Shown here piece by piece: positions 1 through 7,453 of a DNA stretch of 64,000 bases. The stretch comes from Dyella monticola (GTDB lineage Bacteria > Pseudomonadota > Gammaproteobacteria > Xanthomonadales > Rhodanobacteraceae). The notes under the pieces are model-generated. The model was given only the letters and a program-made list of their open reading frames with translations, was not told the DNA's origin and made no database searches. The stretch lies in contig NZ_QRBE01000010.1 of assembly GCF_003363155.1 (NCBI RefSeq), forward strand, positions 124,001 through 188,000, given 5' to 3'. Within the stretch, counting starts at the first letter, position 1, and the number at the start of each line of letters is the position of its first letter. A program made the translations under genes and the position numbers.

Positions 1-843
1 GGCTGCCAGATCAGGTGAGCCTTCCAGGCCGATGGCGAAGGAATGCAGGCGCGGCCACCAGGCTTCGCTGTGATCGTCATCTTCCACGCGCTCACGCGCA
101 AAACGGGCGGCGCAGGCGGCGACCAGGGACGAATCCAAACCACCTGAGAGCAACACACCGTAAGGCACGTCCGTCATCAACTGGCGATGCACGGCCTGCT
201 CGAACGCCTTGCGCAATTCGCCCGGCGAACGGCCTTGGGTGGCTGCGTAGTCTCGCCATGGGCGCTCGTAGTAACGCTGCAGTGTGCCGGTCTCGCTGTC
301 ATACACGTGCCCCGGGGGAAACGGTGCAACATCCGCACACACGCCCGTCAGCGCCTTCATTTCCGAGGCCACGCACAATCGTCCATGGGCGTCATGCCCC
401 CAATACAGCGGGCATACGCCGAAAGGATCACGCGCGATCACATAACGCTTGGCGTCGCCATCCCACAGCGCGAACGCAAAAATGCCGTTGAGCTTGTTGA
501 GGAAATCCGTGCCATGTTCCCGGTAGAGCGCGTTAATCACTTCGCAATCCGAACCGGTCGTGAAATCGTAATGGCTGTGCGCACGCAGCTCGCGATGGTT
601 ATAGATCTCGCCGTTCACGGCCAGCGCCAGGTGACCGTCGCGGGAGCGCAGCGGCTGCGCGCCGCTGGCCGGGTCGACAATCGCCAGGCGCTCATGCACC
701 AGGATCGCGCCGGCATCCACGAACACGCCGCTCCAATCCGGTCCTCGATGACGCTGTCGCTGGGACAGTTCCAGGGCCAGCAGTCGCAAGGCGGCGAAAT
801 CGTCGCCAGGTTGAAGGTCGAACATTCCCAGGATGGCGCACAT
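1..843 (-). CDS. asnB: Asparagine synthase (glutamine-hydrolysing), 3' end outside window
   Basis: Makes asparagine from aspartate, ATP and glutamine-derived ammonia in the cytosol. The first 281 residues are present. Cys2, directly after the start Met (MCAILGMFDL), is the class II glutaminase nucleophile. The RHRGPDWSG stretch and NGEIYNHRELR near residue 75-85 are typical of the amidotransferase domain, and the PP-loop SGGLDSS of the synthetase domain is near residue 235. The reading frame is open to the left edge, so only the C-terminal synthetase part is missing. A purine-rich ribosome site (GGAAA) precedes the ATG at 843. An Asn-rich leader peptide and a terminator lie just upstream, implying control by asparagine supply. 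Confidence 0.95.
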   Translation of the reverse strand, partial: MCAILGMFDLQPGDDFAALRLLALELSQRQRHRGPDWSGVFVDAGAILVHERLAIVDPASGAQPLRSRDGHLALAVNGEIYNHRELRAHSHYDFTTGSDCEVINALYREHGTDFLNKLNGIFAFALWDGDAKRYVIARDPFGVCPLYWGHDAHGRLCVASEMKALTGVCADVAPFPPGHVYDSETGTLQRYYERPWRDYAATQGRSPGELRKAFEQAVHRQLMTDVPYGVLLSGGLDSSLVAACAARFARERVEDDDHSEAWWPRLHSFAIGLEGSPDLAA

Positions 844-880
844 GGTGGATTTCCTTTTGCGGTTCGTTATTTGAAGCGTA

Positions 881-917
881 GAAAAACAAAAGGGCCCGCA
901 CGTTGGCGGGCCCTTTT
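881..917 (-). terminator. Intrinsic terminator in the asnB leader (attenuator hairpin)
   Basis: Read on the minus strand, a perfect 8-bp GC stem (arms 906-913 and 892-899, six-base loop) is extended by A:T pairs (914-917 with 888-891) and followed by a U-rich tail (TTTTGTTTTT). It lies 38 bases before the asnB start and after the leader-peptide stop. It would therefore terminate asnB transcription unless the 5' arm is sequestered. Confidence 0.85.
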
Positions 918-960
918 GCGTGTGTTCGCTTTGCTGCTTACATCTACACGCCGGCCCGCC
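905..960 (-). promoter_or_regulatory. Antiterminator pairing for asnB attenuation
   Basis: The leader RNA from 960 to 953 (GGCGGGCC), inside the last codons of the leader peptide, is exactly complementary to 912 to 905 (GGCCCGCC), the 5' arm of the terminator. A ribosome stalled at the Asn codons (965-994) would leave the first segment free to pair and block the terminator. A ribosome reaching the stop at 944 would cover it and let the terminator form. The pairing is seen in the sequence; the mechanism is inferred by analogy with trp, his and leu attenuators. Confidence 0.7.
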
Positions 961-1066
961 CGCGGTTGCGGTTATTGGTATTGGCGTTGTTATTCAGCGC
1001 AGCCACGACAGCGCCGGCCATGAAGGCGGCGACGATGTCCATGTGGTTGGCGACGTGACTATGCAT
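944..1066 (-). CDS. Asparagine-rich leader peptide of asnB
   Basis: A 40-codon open frame ending with TAG 100 bases before asnB. Residues 24-35 read LNNNANTNNRNR, seven Asn in ten residues from position 25 to 34, encoded by a mixture of AAT and AAC. This composition fits a sensor of charged tRNA-Asn for the asparagine synthetase gene directly downstream. The start is uncertain: in-frame ATGs occur at 1066, 1042 and 1021, none with a strong ribosome site, and all keep the Asn run. The peptide is not expected to have a function of its own apart from ribosome stalling. Confidence 0.75.
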   Translation of the reverse strand: MHSHVANHMDIVAAFMAGAVVAALNNNANTNNRNRGRAGV

Positions 1067-1162
1067 GAACTCGACTAAACCATAACGCGCAACAGGGCGC
1101 AACTGTCACAACTGTAACGTTTTCGATTCACCTGTCTTCTAGCGCTTCATTGAGGAATGCGC

Positions 1163-1528
1163 CTATATCGAACCCGCCCAGCGCACGGCTTCGGCTAGCT
1201 CGAGGTTGGAAAACAGCTTGAAGTGTGTCGGCATGGCAAAACCGAATACGCCGGACATGGCGCGGATCCAGCCCACATCGGTCACCAGCGCGGTCCGCTC
1301 CCAGCCGCTGATATGGCGGAACCCGAGCTTGACGTCATCCCACATCGCACCGGGCGCGAACCCCAGGAAATCCTCACCGACGTGCACGACCAGGCGCAGT
1401 TTAGGGTTCAACGCAAACGCGGCCTCGATGTCGGGCACCATGACGTTCTCGTAATCCTGTGCGGTCACCAGGCCGCTCATGCGAAAGCCCAGGACACCAT
1501 TCGGAAGACTGGCCAGTTGCTCGATCAC
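1163..1528 (-). CDS. SpoIIAA-like (STAS superfamily) small protein
   Basis: A protein of 121 residues resembling the SpoIIAA-like/DUF3478 family: an N-terminal IEQLASLPNGVLGFRMSG strand-turn-strand, a TAQDYENVMVPDIEAAF helix and a closing W-x-x-A segment. These proteins adopt the STAS/CRAL-TRIO-like fold and their biochemical role is unclear. I choose the GTG at 1528 because an AGGAGG ribosome site lies eight bases upstream and family members begin with this IEQL segment. The longer ATG start at 1576 would add sixteen atypical residues. It is an isolated gene between the asnB leader and the effector-like genes. Confidence 0.75.
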   Translation of the reverse strand: MIEQLASLPNGVLGFRMSGLVTAQDYENVMVPDIEAAFALNPKLRLVVHVGEDFLGFAPGAMWDDVKLGFRHISGWERTALVTDVGWIRAMSGVFGFAMPTHFKLFSNLELAEAVRWAGSI

Positions 1529-1590
1529 GACACGCACCTCCTGCCTGCAGGGACCGTTATATCCAACCTCCATCATCCGTCTATTGCAAG

Positions 1591-2250
1591 CTATTTATCG
1601 CGCTTGAGCCTCCCGCTGGAGGAGCGACTCCATGAAGCGTTTATCGTCGTGTCGCTCCTGCGGTTTCGCTGCTGCTTGGCCGGTCGCCGTTCTTCAGTAG
1701 ATGCCACCGGAGGCATACTCGACGACGAGGCCGATTGAGCACGTCTGCGCGCGCTGATCGGCAGCTCTCGTTCGCGCTTGCTGCCTGCTGTCGTCGCGGA
1801 TGGCGACGACGTCAAGTGTGAAGCCGCCGACAACGCGGAGAAGGACACTGCTGCGCTCTTGCGCGCCTCGCCCGCCCCACCGGGTCCACCCGCTTCACGC
1901 TCGCGTTTAACGCCCTTCTTCCCTGCAGATCGCGAAAGCTGTGCGGCAGATGTCGGCAACGCCGCAGACGACGACGAACTGGAGGATGAGGAGGAGAGCG
2001 GCGAACTGGATGAGGGCGACGATAATTCCGGAAATGCTCCGGTTGTGCGCAGTACCCGCATGTCCGCCGCGCGTTTGAGATGATCCGCGCGCTCATCCTT
2101 GCTCAGGAGACTCTCCGGTGTCTTTCTCAGCCACAATGCTCCCGCGCGTGGCGGCGGATACATTTTCCAGACGCGTGAATTTCGTAGAAGGGGGCTTTTT
2201 GCCGCTTTCCATGGAACACCTCGCTTATCTATTCGCTTGACGCTCTTCAC
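1591..2250 (-). CDS. Ser-rich basic hypothetical protein, possibly frameshifted
   Basis: I do not recognise this protein. The frame encodes up to 219 residues, with a poly-Ser run around residues 78-95, and several basic clusters (KKGVKRERE, SKRERE, RRPAKQQRNRR). It is predicted to be largely disordered. The frame's own start (GTG at 2250) lacks a nearby ribosome site. In another frame, an ATG at 2212 has a good site (GCGAGG) and opens 39 codons (MESGKKPPSTKF...) that end at a TGA at 2093. The intact gene may therefore start at 2212 and carry a frameshift near 2095-2100. It is the last of three minus-strand genes with a similar basic-tail design. Confidence 0.5.
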   Translation of the reverse strand: MKSVKRIDKRGVPWKAAKSPLLRNSRVWKMYPPPRAGALWLRKTPESLLSKDERADHLKRAADMRVLRTTGAFPELSSPSSSSPLSSSSSSSSSSAALPTSAAQLSRSAGKKGVKREREAGGPGGAGEARKSAAVSFSALSAASHLTSSPSATTAGSKRERELPISARRRAQSASSSSMPPVASTEERRPAKQQRNRRSDTTINASWSRSSSGRLKRDK

Positions 2251-2335
2251 GATGAAATGAGCGTCCCTCCCCCATACCGTCCACCAACCGCTGCCTACAA
2301 CCGTTCAAGAGCGCTCTTAAACCACGGAACGCCGC

Positions 2336-3760
2336 TTATGCGCCGTTGCCTTTGAGGTTCCTTTTTGCCACGTATTCCCGTCGCAATGCCTTGTGCTGCG
2401 ATGCGTCCAGCTTGGTGAGATCGGTAGTTGTCGCTTTCTTCTCCCACCATGAGCCCAATTTACTCAACGCTTGTTGGCGTTGATCGAGGGGCAAATGCTC
2501 ATTCCTCGCGATGTCGTGTATCGCACCTAACTTTTGCGCAAATTTGTCTTTGTGCGCCCATTTTCTTTGCGCCTTGTCCGCCTGGGCTGCCAGCCCTGCA
2601 TCTCTTAATGTCTTATCGACAAACGTGCGTTTTGCCGCCCTGTATGCATCAGGGTCAGACTTGTCCACTCCCTGCGCCTTGAACATGTGCTTGGCGATAC
2701 CGCGTGGGCCGGGATAATTGACGATGGCGTGCCTATCCATTTTCCTTTGCAGGTATTCGTCGCGAAGATTCAGGCGAACGGAAAGGTTGTCCGGATTCTT
2801 CGCCGCTTCCAGTTCACCGGTCTTGCCTTTCCACCATTCGCCCAGTGCACTGGCATCCTTGCCTTCCAACTCTTTGAATTTTGCTTCGAAGCGTGCTTTG
2901 GCCTGTTTACGCGCCTGGACATGCGCCGTGGGAATACTTCCGGCCAGACCTACGTGACTGTTGAAAATATTAACGGCCTCCTGCTTTCCTGGCGTATTGT
3001 CGACGTCGGACAGACGATCCAATTTTTCCCGCAGTTTGCTTGCGCCATACTTTTCATTATTGGACCACTCGGCTTTACCGAGCTGAGGAAACGATTCGAG
3101 CAAGTCTTTGCCGAAATTCGGCTGCGGGTCCACACCTCCGCTTTTCATTTTCCATTTGGCCGCCATGACACTGGCGCGCAGCGCGGAGCCGACGTGATGA
3201 ATGTTGAGCGCGCGACTGCCGGTGACGTCTTCCAGAAACGAACCGAGGGCCAGGCCGCCCCAATGCTCCGTGTTCTCGCTGGGACTGCCCGCCTTTACCC
3301 GCTTTCCTTCCTTGACTGCGTAGGTATCGTCGGCAAGGTACTTGATGGCCTGACTTTCCACCGTGGCACGCCTGAGCGATATAGCGCTGGGAACCAATTT
3401 ATTGATGTGGGTCTTGGAGTCGCCGTAATACGCCGTGGTATAGGTGGCGCCTGGATTGCCGCTGAAAAGCCCCTGAGTCCATGGAAGACGGCCCTCGGAT
3501 ATCCATTCCCGAGTGGAAAACGTGCCGTATCTTTTTATGCTTGCCGGATCGTCGTTGGATTTCTTGTAAGGAATATCCAGCTTGGTAAACACCGAGGTAT
3601 TGCTGCCGCCTCTTGCCAGCGCCTCGATACCTCCCGTAAACGCCCTTCCCCGTGTGACCAGAGGCGCCACCGGCAGAGATGGCTGCACTTGCGGCTGAAG
3701 CTTTTTGGGTCGCTCGTACTTGCTCGGCGATCCGCTATGGGCGCGTTTCTTATCTTCCAT
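2336..3760 (-). CDS. Putative secreted effector, unknown fold
   Basis: A protein of 474 residues that I do not recognise. The N-terminal 40 residues are polar, Pro/Lys-rich and probably disordered (KKRAHSGSPSKYERPKKL). The middle is mixed, and the C-terminal third is a Lys/Ala-rich, mostly helical region (around 270-470) with no transmembrane segment or signal peptide. A GGGAG ribosome site lies nine bases before the ATG. It follows the deaminase-like gene on the same strand after a 216-base gap. It could be a second effector or an accessory or immunity partner; neither is demonstrated. Confidence 0.6.
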   Translation of the reverse strand: MEDKKRAHSGSPSKYERPKKLQPQVQPSLPVAPLVTRGRAFTGGIEALARGGSNTSVFTKLDIPYKKSNDDPASIKRYGTFSTREWISEGRLPWTQGLFSGNPGATYTTAYYGDSKTHINKLVPSAISLRRATVESQAIKYLADDTYAVKEGKRVKAGSPSENTEHWGGLALGSFLEDVTGSRALNIHHVGSALRASVMAAKWKMKSGGVDPQPNFGKDLLESFPQLGKAEWSNNEKYGASKLREKLDRLSDVDNTPGKQEAVNIFNSHVGLAGSIPTAHVQARKQAKARFEAKFKELEGKDASALGEWWKGKTGELEAAKNPDNLSVRLNLRDEYLQRKMDRHAIVNYPGPRGIAKHMFKAQGVDKSDPDAYRAAKRTFVDKTLRDAGLAAQADKAQRKWAHKDKFAQKLGAIHDIARNEHLPLDQRQQALSKLGSWWEKKATTTDLTKLDASQHKALRREYVAKRNLKGNGA

Positions 3761-3976
3761 CGCTGCGATCTCCCAGTGCCAAGGTAATCCATACGCGTCG
3801 CTGCCTCATGCAAACCGAAGCGCCACCCTGGCGGGTCTTTGGACAATCGTGCCCGACCCCGATTATTCGTTTACCGTCGTTCGTGATTAGCCGAATGGTC
3901 ATGCGTCAAATCCCCGAGATTGCAAACGTTCAGGCGTTACATTGATCTTCATCATTCACATGCGGGGAGAACGCAA

Positions 3977-5212
3977 TCAGCGCTTGTGATGATCATAAAT
4001 AGATCCGACTTGGTCTTGATTGGCCTTGTTACCCTGAAGCGTTATGAAGGGGGTCGCACGAATGACAGTCGTGTCTTTTTTCCGGTCATGCACCGCGCCT
4101 TCATGCTGACCACCGAAGGGCACACCCGGAGCTCCGCTGACAACGGAATGTTCGCCGATTTTTTCCCCAAACATATCGCCACAATGGAAGCACACCTGGT
4201 TGGGAATACTTGCAAATATCCCGACCGTGCCGGTGTCATGCTCCAGCTTGGTACTCCGGTCAAGATTGTGAAATGTCATGGCCATCGGCTCGGAGTGGAA
4301 GGCCTGCGCCGGACTGCCACTTTTGCCACGCGCCTTTGCCACCTCGATGCTCGGCCCATATAAGGCCTGCGATGCGCTGCTATGCGTTTTGTCCAACCCC
4401 GCGCCGGAGACACCCATGGCGTGGGTTGCTCCAGTAGCTTCGAATTCGCCTTTGGTAGAGTCATAGCGTACTTTCATGAAATCGGAGAGCACGGTATTGA
4501 CCGATTGCGGCGTACCCCTGGTGTTGACGGCGGGCTGGATAAGCCGCCCTCCACTCTCCTCGTATTTCTCGATAAAGGCTTTTTTGTCGCCTTTGCCCGC
4601 CGGCGTAACCGCAAGGGCTTCTGACGTCGGCAGAGAATGCAGGCGCCAGCCGCTTATCGCGCCCTTCATCTCCGAAAGTCCAGCTACCGAGCCACGCCTC
4701 GATCGATACATGCGCGTCGCTGCACCTGTTCCCCAGTCCTGAATAGTCTCGATCGGTTCAAGCCCGGTGCTCTTGATGTACTGCACTACTTCAGAGGTCG
4801 TTTTGGGCGATATGTTGGAGAATGCGTGGTACTGGAGAGTCGATCCGGAGTCGATCTTCCGCGGCTGGAAACTCTCATGCGAAAACGTCAAGGAGGGCTT
4901 CGTTAGCGCCGTCAACCCGGATGCAGGCAAGGGCAACTGAGGCGCTTGCGGGGGAGGTACCGGCAAGGGAGGCGAGTGCAATTGCGGCGCCTGGGCATGG
5001 CTCAAACCCGGGGCGGAAACAGCCTGTGGATCGACCTTGGCTTTCTTCTGCGCCGGTTGCTGCTTCTTGATGAAACTTGAATCGGTACTTGGAGCAGGTG
5101 TTTTTATACCTTGAGCCGGCGCCGCGGATGTGGTCGCTTGGCCGCGCGGCACGAACAGGGGAACGGCTGCGCCGGTCCTCTTGCCAGTTCTCTTTCCTGC
5201 GCCGTTGGCCAT
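3977..5212 (-). CDS. Putative deaminase-fold effector with disordered basic N-terminus
   Basis: A protein of 411 residues. Residues 1-110 are low-complexity Pro/Gln/Lys with basic patches (GKRTGKRTG, KKQQPAQKKAKVDP). The C-terminal half shows the signature of the nucleotide/nucleic-acid deaminase superfamily: HSEPMAM near residue 310 (HxE, zinc ligand and catalytic Glu), then a strand (TVGIFASIP) and CFHC (CxxC zinc ligands) about 35 residues later, with Val in place of the usual Pro before the first Cys. Deaminase domains of the YwqJ/XOO_2897 type are known as polymorphic toxins. Placement beside a type VI locus suggests a secreted effector. Family and substrate are inference. An AAGGA ribosome site precedes the ATG. 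Confidence 0.6.
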   Translation of the reverse strand: MANGAGKRTGKRTGAAVPLFVPRGQATTSAAPAQGIKTPAPSTDSSFIKKQQPAQKKAKVDPQAVSAPGLSHAQAPQLHSPPLPVPPPQAPQLPLPASGLTALTKPSLTFSHESFQPRKIDSGSTLQYHAFSNISPKTTSEVVQYIKSTGLEPIETIQDWGTGAATRMYRSRRGSVAGLSEMKGAISGWRLHSLPTSEALAVTPAGKGDKKAFIEKYEESGGRLIQPAVNTRGTPQSVNTVLSDFMKVRYDSTKGEFEATGATHAMGVSGAGLDKTHSSASQALYGPSIEVAKARGKSGSPAQAFHSEPMAMTFHNLDRSTKLEHDTGTVGIFASIPNQVCFHCGDMFGEKIGEHSVVSGAPGVPFGGQHEGAVHDRKKDTTVIRATPFITLQGNKANQDQVGSIYDHHKR

Positions 5213-5250
5213 ATTCCTTCCCGCTTGAAAAGTTGGGATAACACGCGCAA

Positions 5251-5264
5251 CGGTAACGTTACCG
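5251..5264. promoter_or_regulatory. Perfect 14-bp palindrome upstream of the deaminase-like gene
   Basis: CGGTAACGTTACCG is a perfect dyad 39 bases upstream of the start at 5212, in the short gap behind the type VI operon's last gene. It could be an operator for an unidentified regulator or part of a promoter. There is no further evidence. Confidence 0.3.
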
Positions 5265-5287
5265 CCTGCTCAGAACTGCCGTAGCCA

Positions 5288-7360
5288 TCATGAGGAGCAA
5301 CCCATCAACGCGATTGAAGAATCGAGCTCAGTCAGTAACGCAGCCAGACGTGATGAAAACGCGGGAATGCTTTTCCCGCGCTGTTCCTCAGGTATGCGCG
5401 CGAAGAACACCAGATCCTCGTCAGGTGGCTGCGCATGAACATGCAGGCGCCAAAAGCCGACCGCGGACAACGCATCGATGGAGCGCGCGTTGTCGGCGTA
5501 GACGGAAGTAAACAACGACTCGACACCTTGCGCCTGCGCTTGGCGAAACACTAATCGGGCCACACGCTGCCCATAGCCGTGACCCTGATGCTCGTTGCCG
5601 ATCCAAAAGTAGAAATAGCCGCCGTTACGACCCGCATGCAGGCTTACCACGCCCACGAATCCGTGACTGGCGGACATCACCGCAAAAGTGGATCGACGTG
5701 GATCGCCGCTTTGCTCGGCCATCCAGTCGCACACTTCTTCCACCGAGCCCAGTTCCGGCAGGCGCGTGAGCATGGCGATCTGCGGATCGTGGTATTGCCG
5801 TAGAAAACTCTCGGCATGCTCATAGCCGAGCGGCTCGATGGAAAGATCGCCATCGCGCGCAAGGTCCGGTCGATACCATGCAAGCGTGCGCCAACGGTTC
5901 AGGCGCGTATCCAGTTCTTCACGTAACGCAATAGCCCCCGCATCATCCGGATCAAGCTCATCCAGTTGCTGGCGCGCCAACGTTGCGTAACCACTGCATG
6001 CGTTGCAATAGGCGACACAGGCGTTATTCGCATCCGCCTCAAAAATGCGCCTGGCGAGGTCGAAGAATCCCCAGTGCGTGGCGAGCAAACCAAGCGCATG
6101 CCGCAATACCCCCTGCGACGAAGTGCGCGGACAATGCACCCATGCACGCTGCAAGGCTTCTCGCCAATTTCCGCGTTCCAACACACCTAGCGATGGCGGC
6201 GATTCGCACCATCGGCCCAACACCGCCTCCAGCACCGCCATGTCGTAAGCGCTGGTGTGCAGCAATGCGAGGTATGGCGATGGCTCCGTATCTGCCGGTA
6301 ACGCGTGCGCGAGTTGCGCACATGTCTGAGCCAACTCCGGATGGGCTGCGTTCAAGACGTCGCGCAGCACGCGCGTCGTTGAGTCGCAAAGGTGCCTATC
6401 GCCGTGGCGCCAAATAGCTTGTGTGACGACGCCTCGCTCATTTAGTTGGTGGTGATGCACCCATGCGCCGTGAACGGATGGCTCCCAGGACAAGGCATGA
6501 AAGTTCACAGGCTGCGGTTGACCGCCCTCACTCCCCTGATGCGAGGGCGCCAATGCACCCAACCGGATGCGACTTTCGTCCACTACGCCGTGGTCGGCGG
6601 CAAGCCACAGGAATCGGTTGCGGCTAAGCGTTGCCACACTCCCAAGCAAGCGCAGCGCCGCCGATGGTACTTGCACGCATGCGCTCTGGATGACCCGCAG
6701 GTAACGCCGCCTGAGCGTCTGGGACAAGGATCGATCCTTATCCAGTATCGTCCACCGATATTCGACCGCTTGCGTTTCGTCCTCGGGGCAAACACGCACG
6801 CGGCCTTCCATCCACTGTCCGTAGTGGACGCCACGCAAACTGCATGAAAGGCGATGCAGATAATCGTGCGCAAGCACCACAACAGGGTTGGTGGTATCCA
6901 GTCCGGCCTGCACCCGCCACGCCTCCCCATCGATTGGATCGAGCGTGACCACGGTCAGATTCTGGGTGACACTCAACCCCGCATCCCCACGCCATGCGTC
7001 GACATCGGTGCCGGGCGAAACGCAGGCAACATAGCGCAGGCGATAATCGCGCGCGGATGATGCGTTCCAGATGCGCTCAAGCGCCTGCCACATCAAATGA
7101 GAAAAATGGCCATCGTCGCCCACCAAGTCCACGATCACTACGGGGTGATCGGAATCGATGGCGCCCATAGACCGCCATGCGTCGCAACAGCGTGCAATGA
7201 CGTGCGCCCACCCCGCAGCCAGCAAGGGCGATGCCGACATCGTCGATACGTCACTGAGCCCTTGTTGCGCAAGGAACGTTTCATAGGCGACGCCGCTATC
7301 ATCATCGGCAGGCAAAGGTACCTTACGCTGCTCCACAACTTGGATATCTGCTACAGCCAT
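5288..7360 (-). CDS. Methyltransferase-like / GNAT acetyltransferase fusion, T6SS-associated
   Basis: A protein of 690 residues at the 3' end of the type VI operon. The N-terminal third resembles a MidA-like SAM-methyltransferase fold (PVVIVDLVGDDGHFSHLMWQAL, then YVACVSPG and PVVVLAHDYLHRL). The middle is helical and repeat-like. Residues of about 525-680 form a GNAT acetyltransferase with the acetyl-CoA loop EHQGHGYGQRVA and the closing NARSIDALSAVGF. I use the ATG at 7360, which has GAGGTAG seven bases upstream, instead of the GTG-type start at 7411. Target and role are unknown. Its position after tssA suggests a function in modification or regulation of the apparatus. Confidence 0.65.
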   Translation of the reverse strand: MAVADIQVVEQRKVPLPADDDSGVAYETFLAQQGLSDVSTMSASPLLAAGWAHVIARCCDAWRSMGAIDSDHPVVIVDLVGDDGHFSHLMWQALERIWNASSARDYRLRYVACVSPGTDVDAWRGDAGLSVTQNLTVVTLDPIDGEAWRVQAGLDTTNPVVVLAHDYLHRLSCSLRGVHYGQWMEGRVRVCPEDETQAVEYRWTILDKDRSLSQTLRRRYLRVIQSACVQVPSAALRLLGSVATLSRNRFLWLAADHGVVDESRIRLGALAPSHQGSEGGQPQPVNFHALSWEPSVHGAWVHHHQLNERGVVTQAIWRHGDRHLCDSTTRVLRDVLNAAHPELAQTCAQLAHALPADTEPSPYLALLHTSAYDMAVLEAVLGRWCESPPSLGVLERGNWREALQRAWVHCPRTSSQGVLRHALGLLATHWGFFDLARRIFEADANNACVAYCNACSGYATLARQQLDELDPDDAGAIALREELDTRLNRWRTLAWYRPDLARDGDLSIEPLGYEHAESFLRQYHDPQIAMLTRLPELGSVEEVCDWMAEQSGDPRRSTFAVMSASHGFVGVVSLHAGRNGGYFYFWIGNEHQGHGYGQRVARLVFRQAQAQGVESLFTSVYADNARSIDALSAVGFWRLHVHAQPPDEDLVFFARIPEEQRGKSIPAFSSRLAALLTELDSSIALMGCSS

Positions 7361-7453
7361 GATGCCTACCTCGCAGAGGTTGAATGGGATGACGCGCATG
7401 GCTGCGCTCATACCGCTGTCTCGCGCAAAACAGTTACGACGGTGACTTCACGA

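Noticed and set aside
2687-3787. 366-codon plus-strand frame opposite the 474-residue gene
   Set aside because: It is antisense to a frame with a proper ribosome site, and its protein looks like a reverse-strand shadow without family features.
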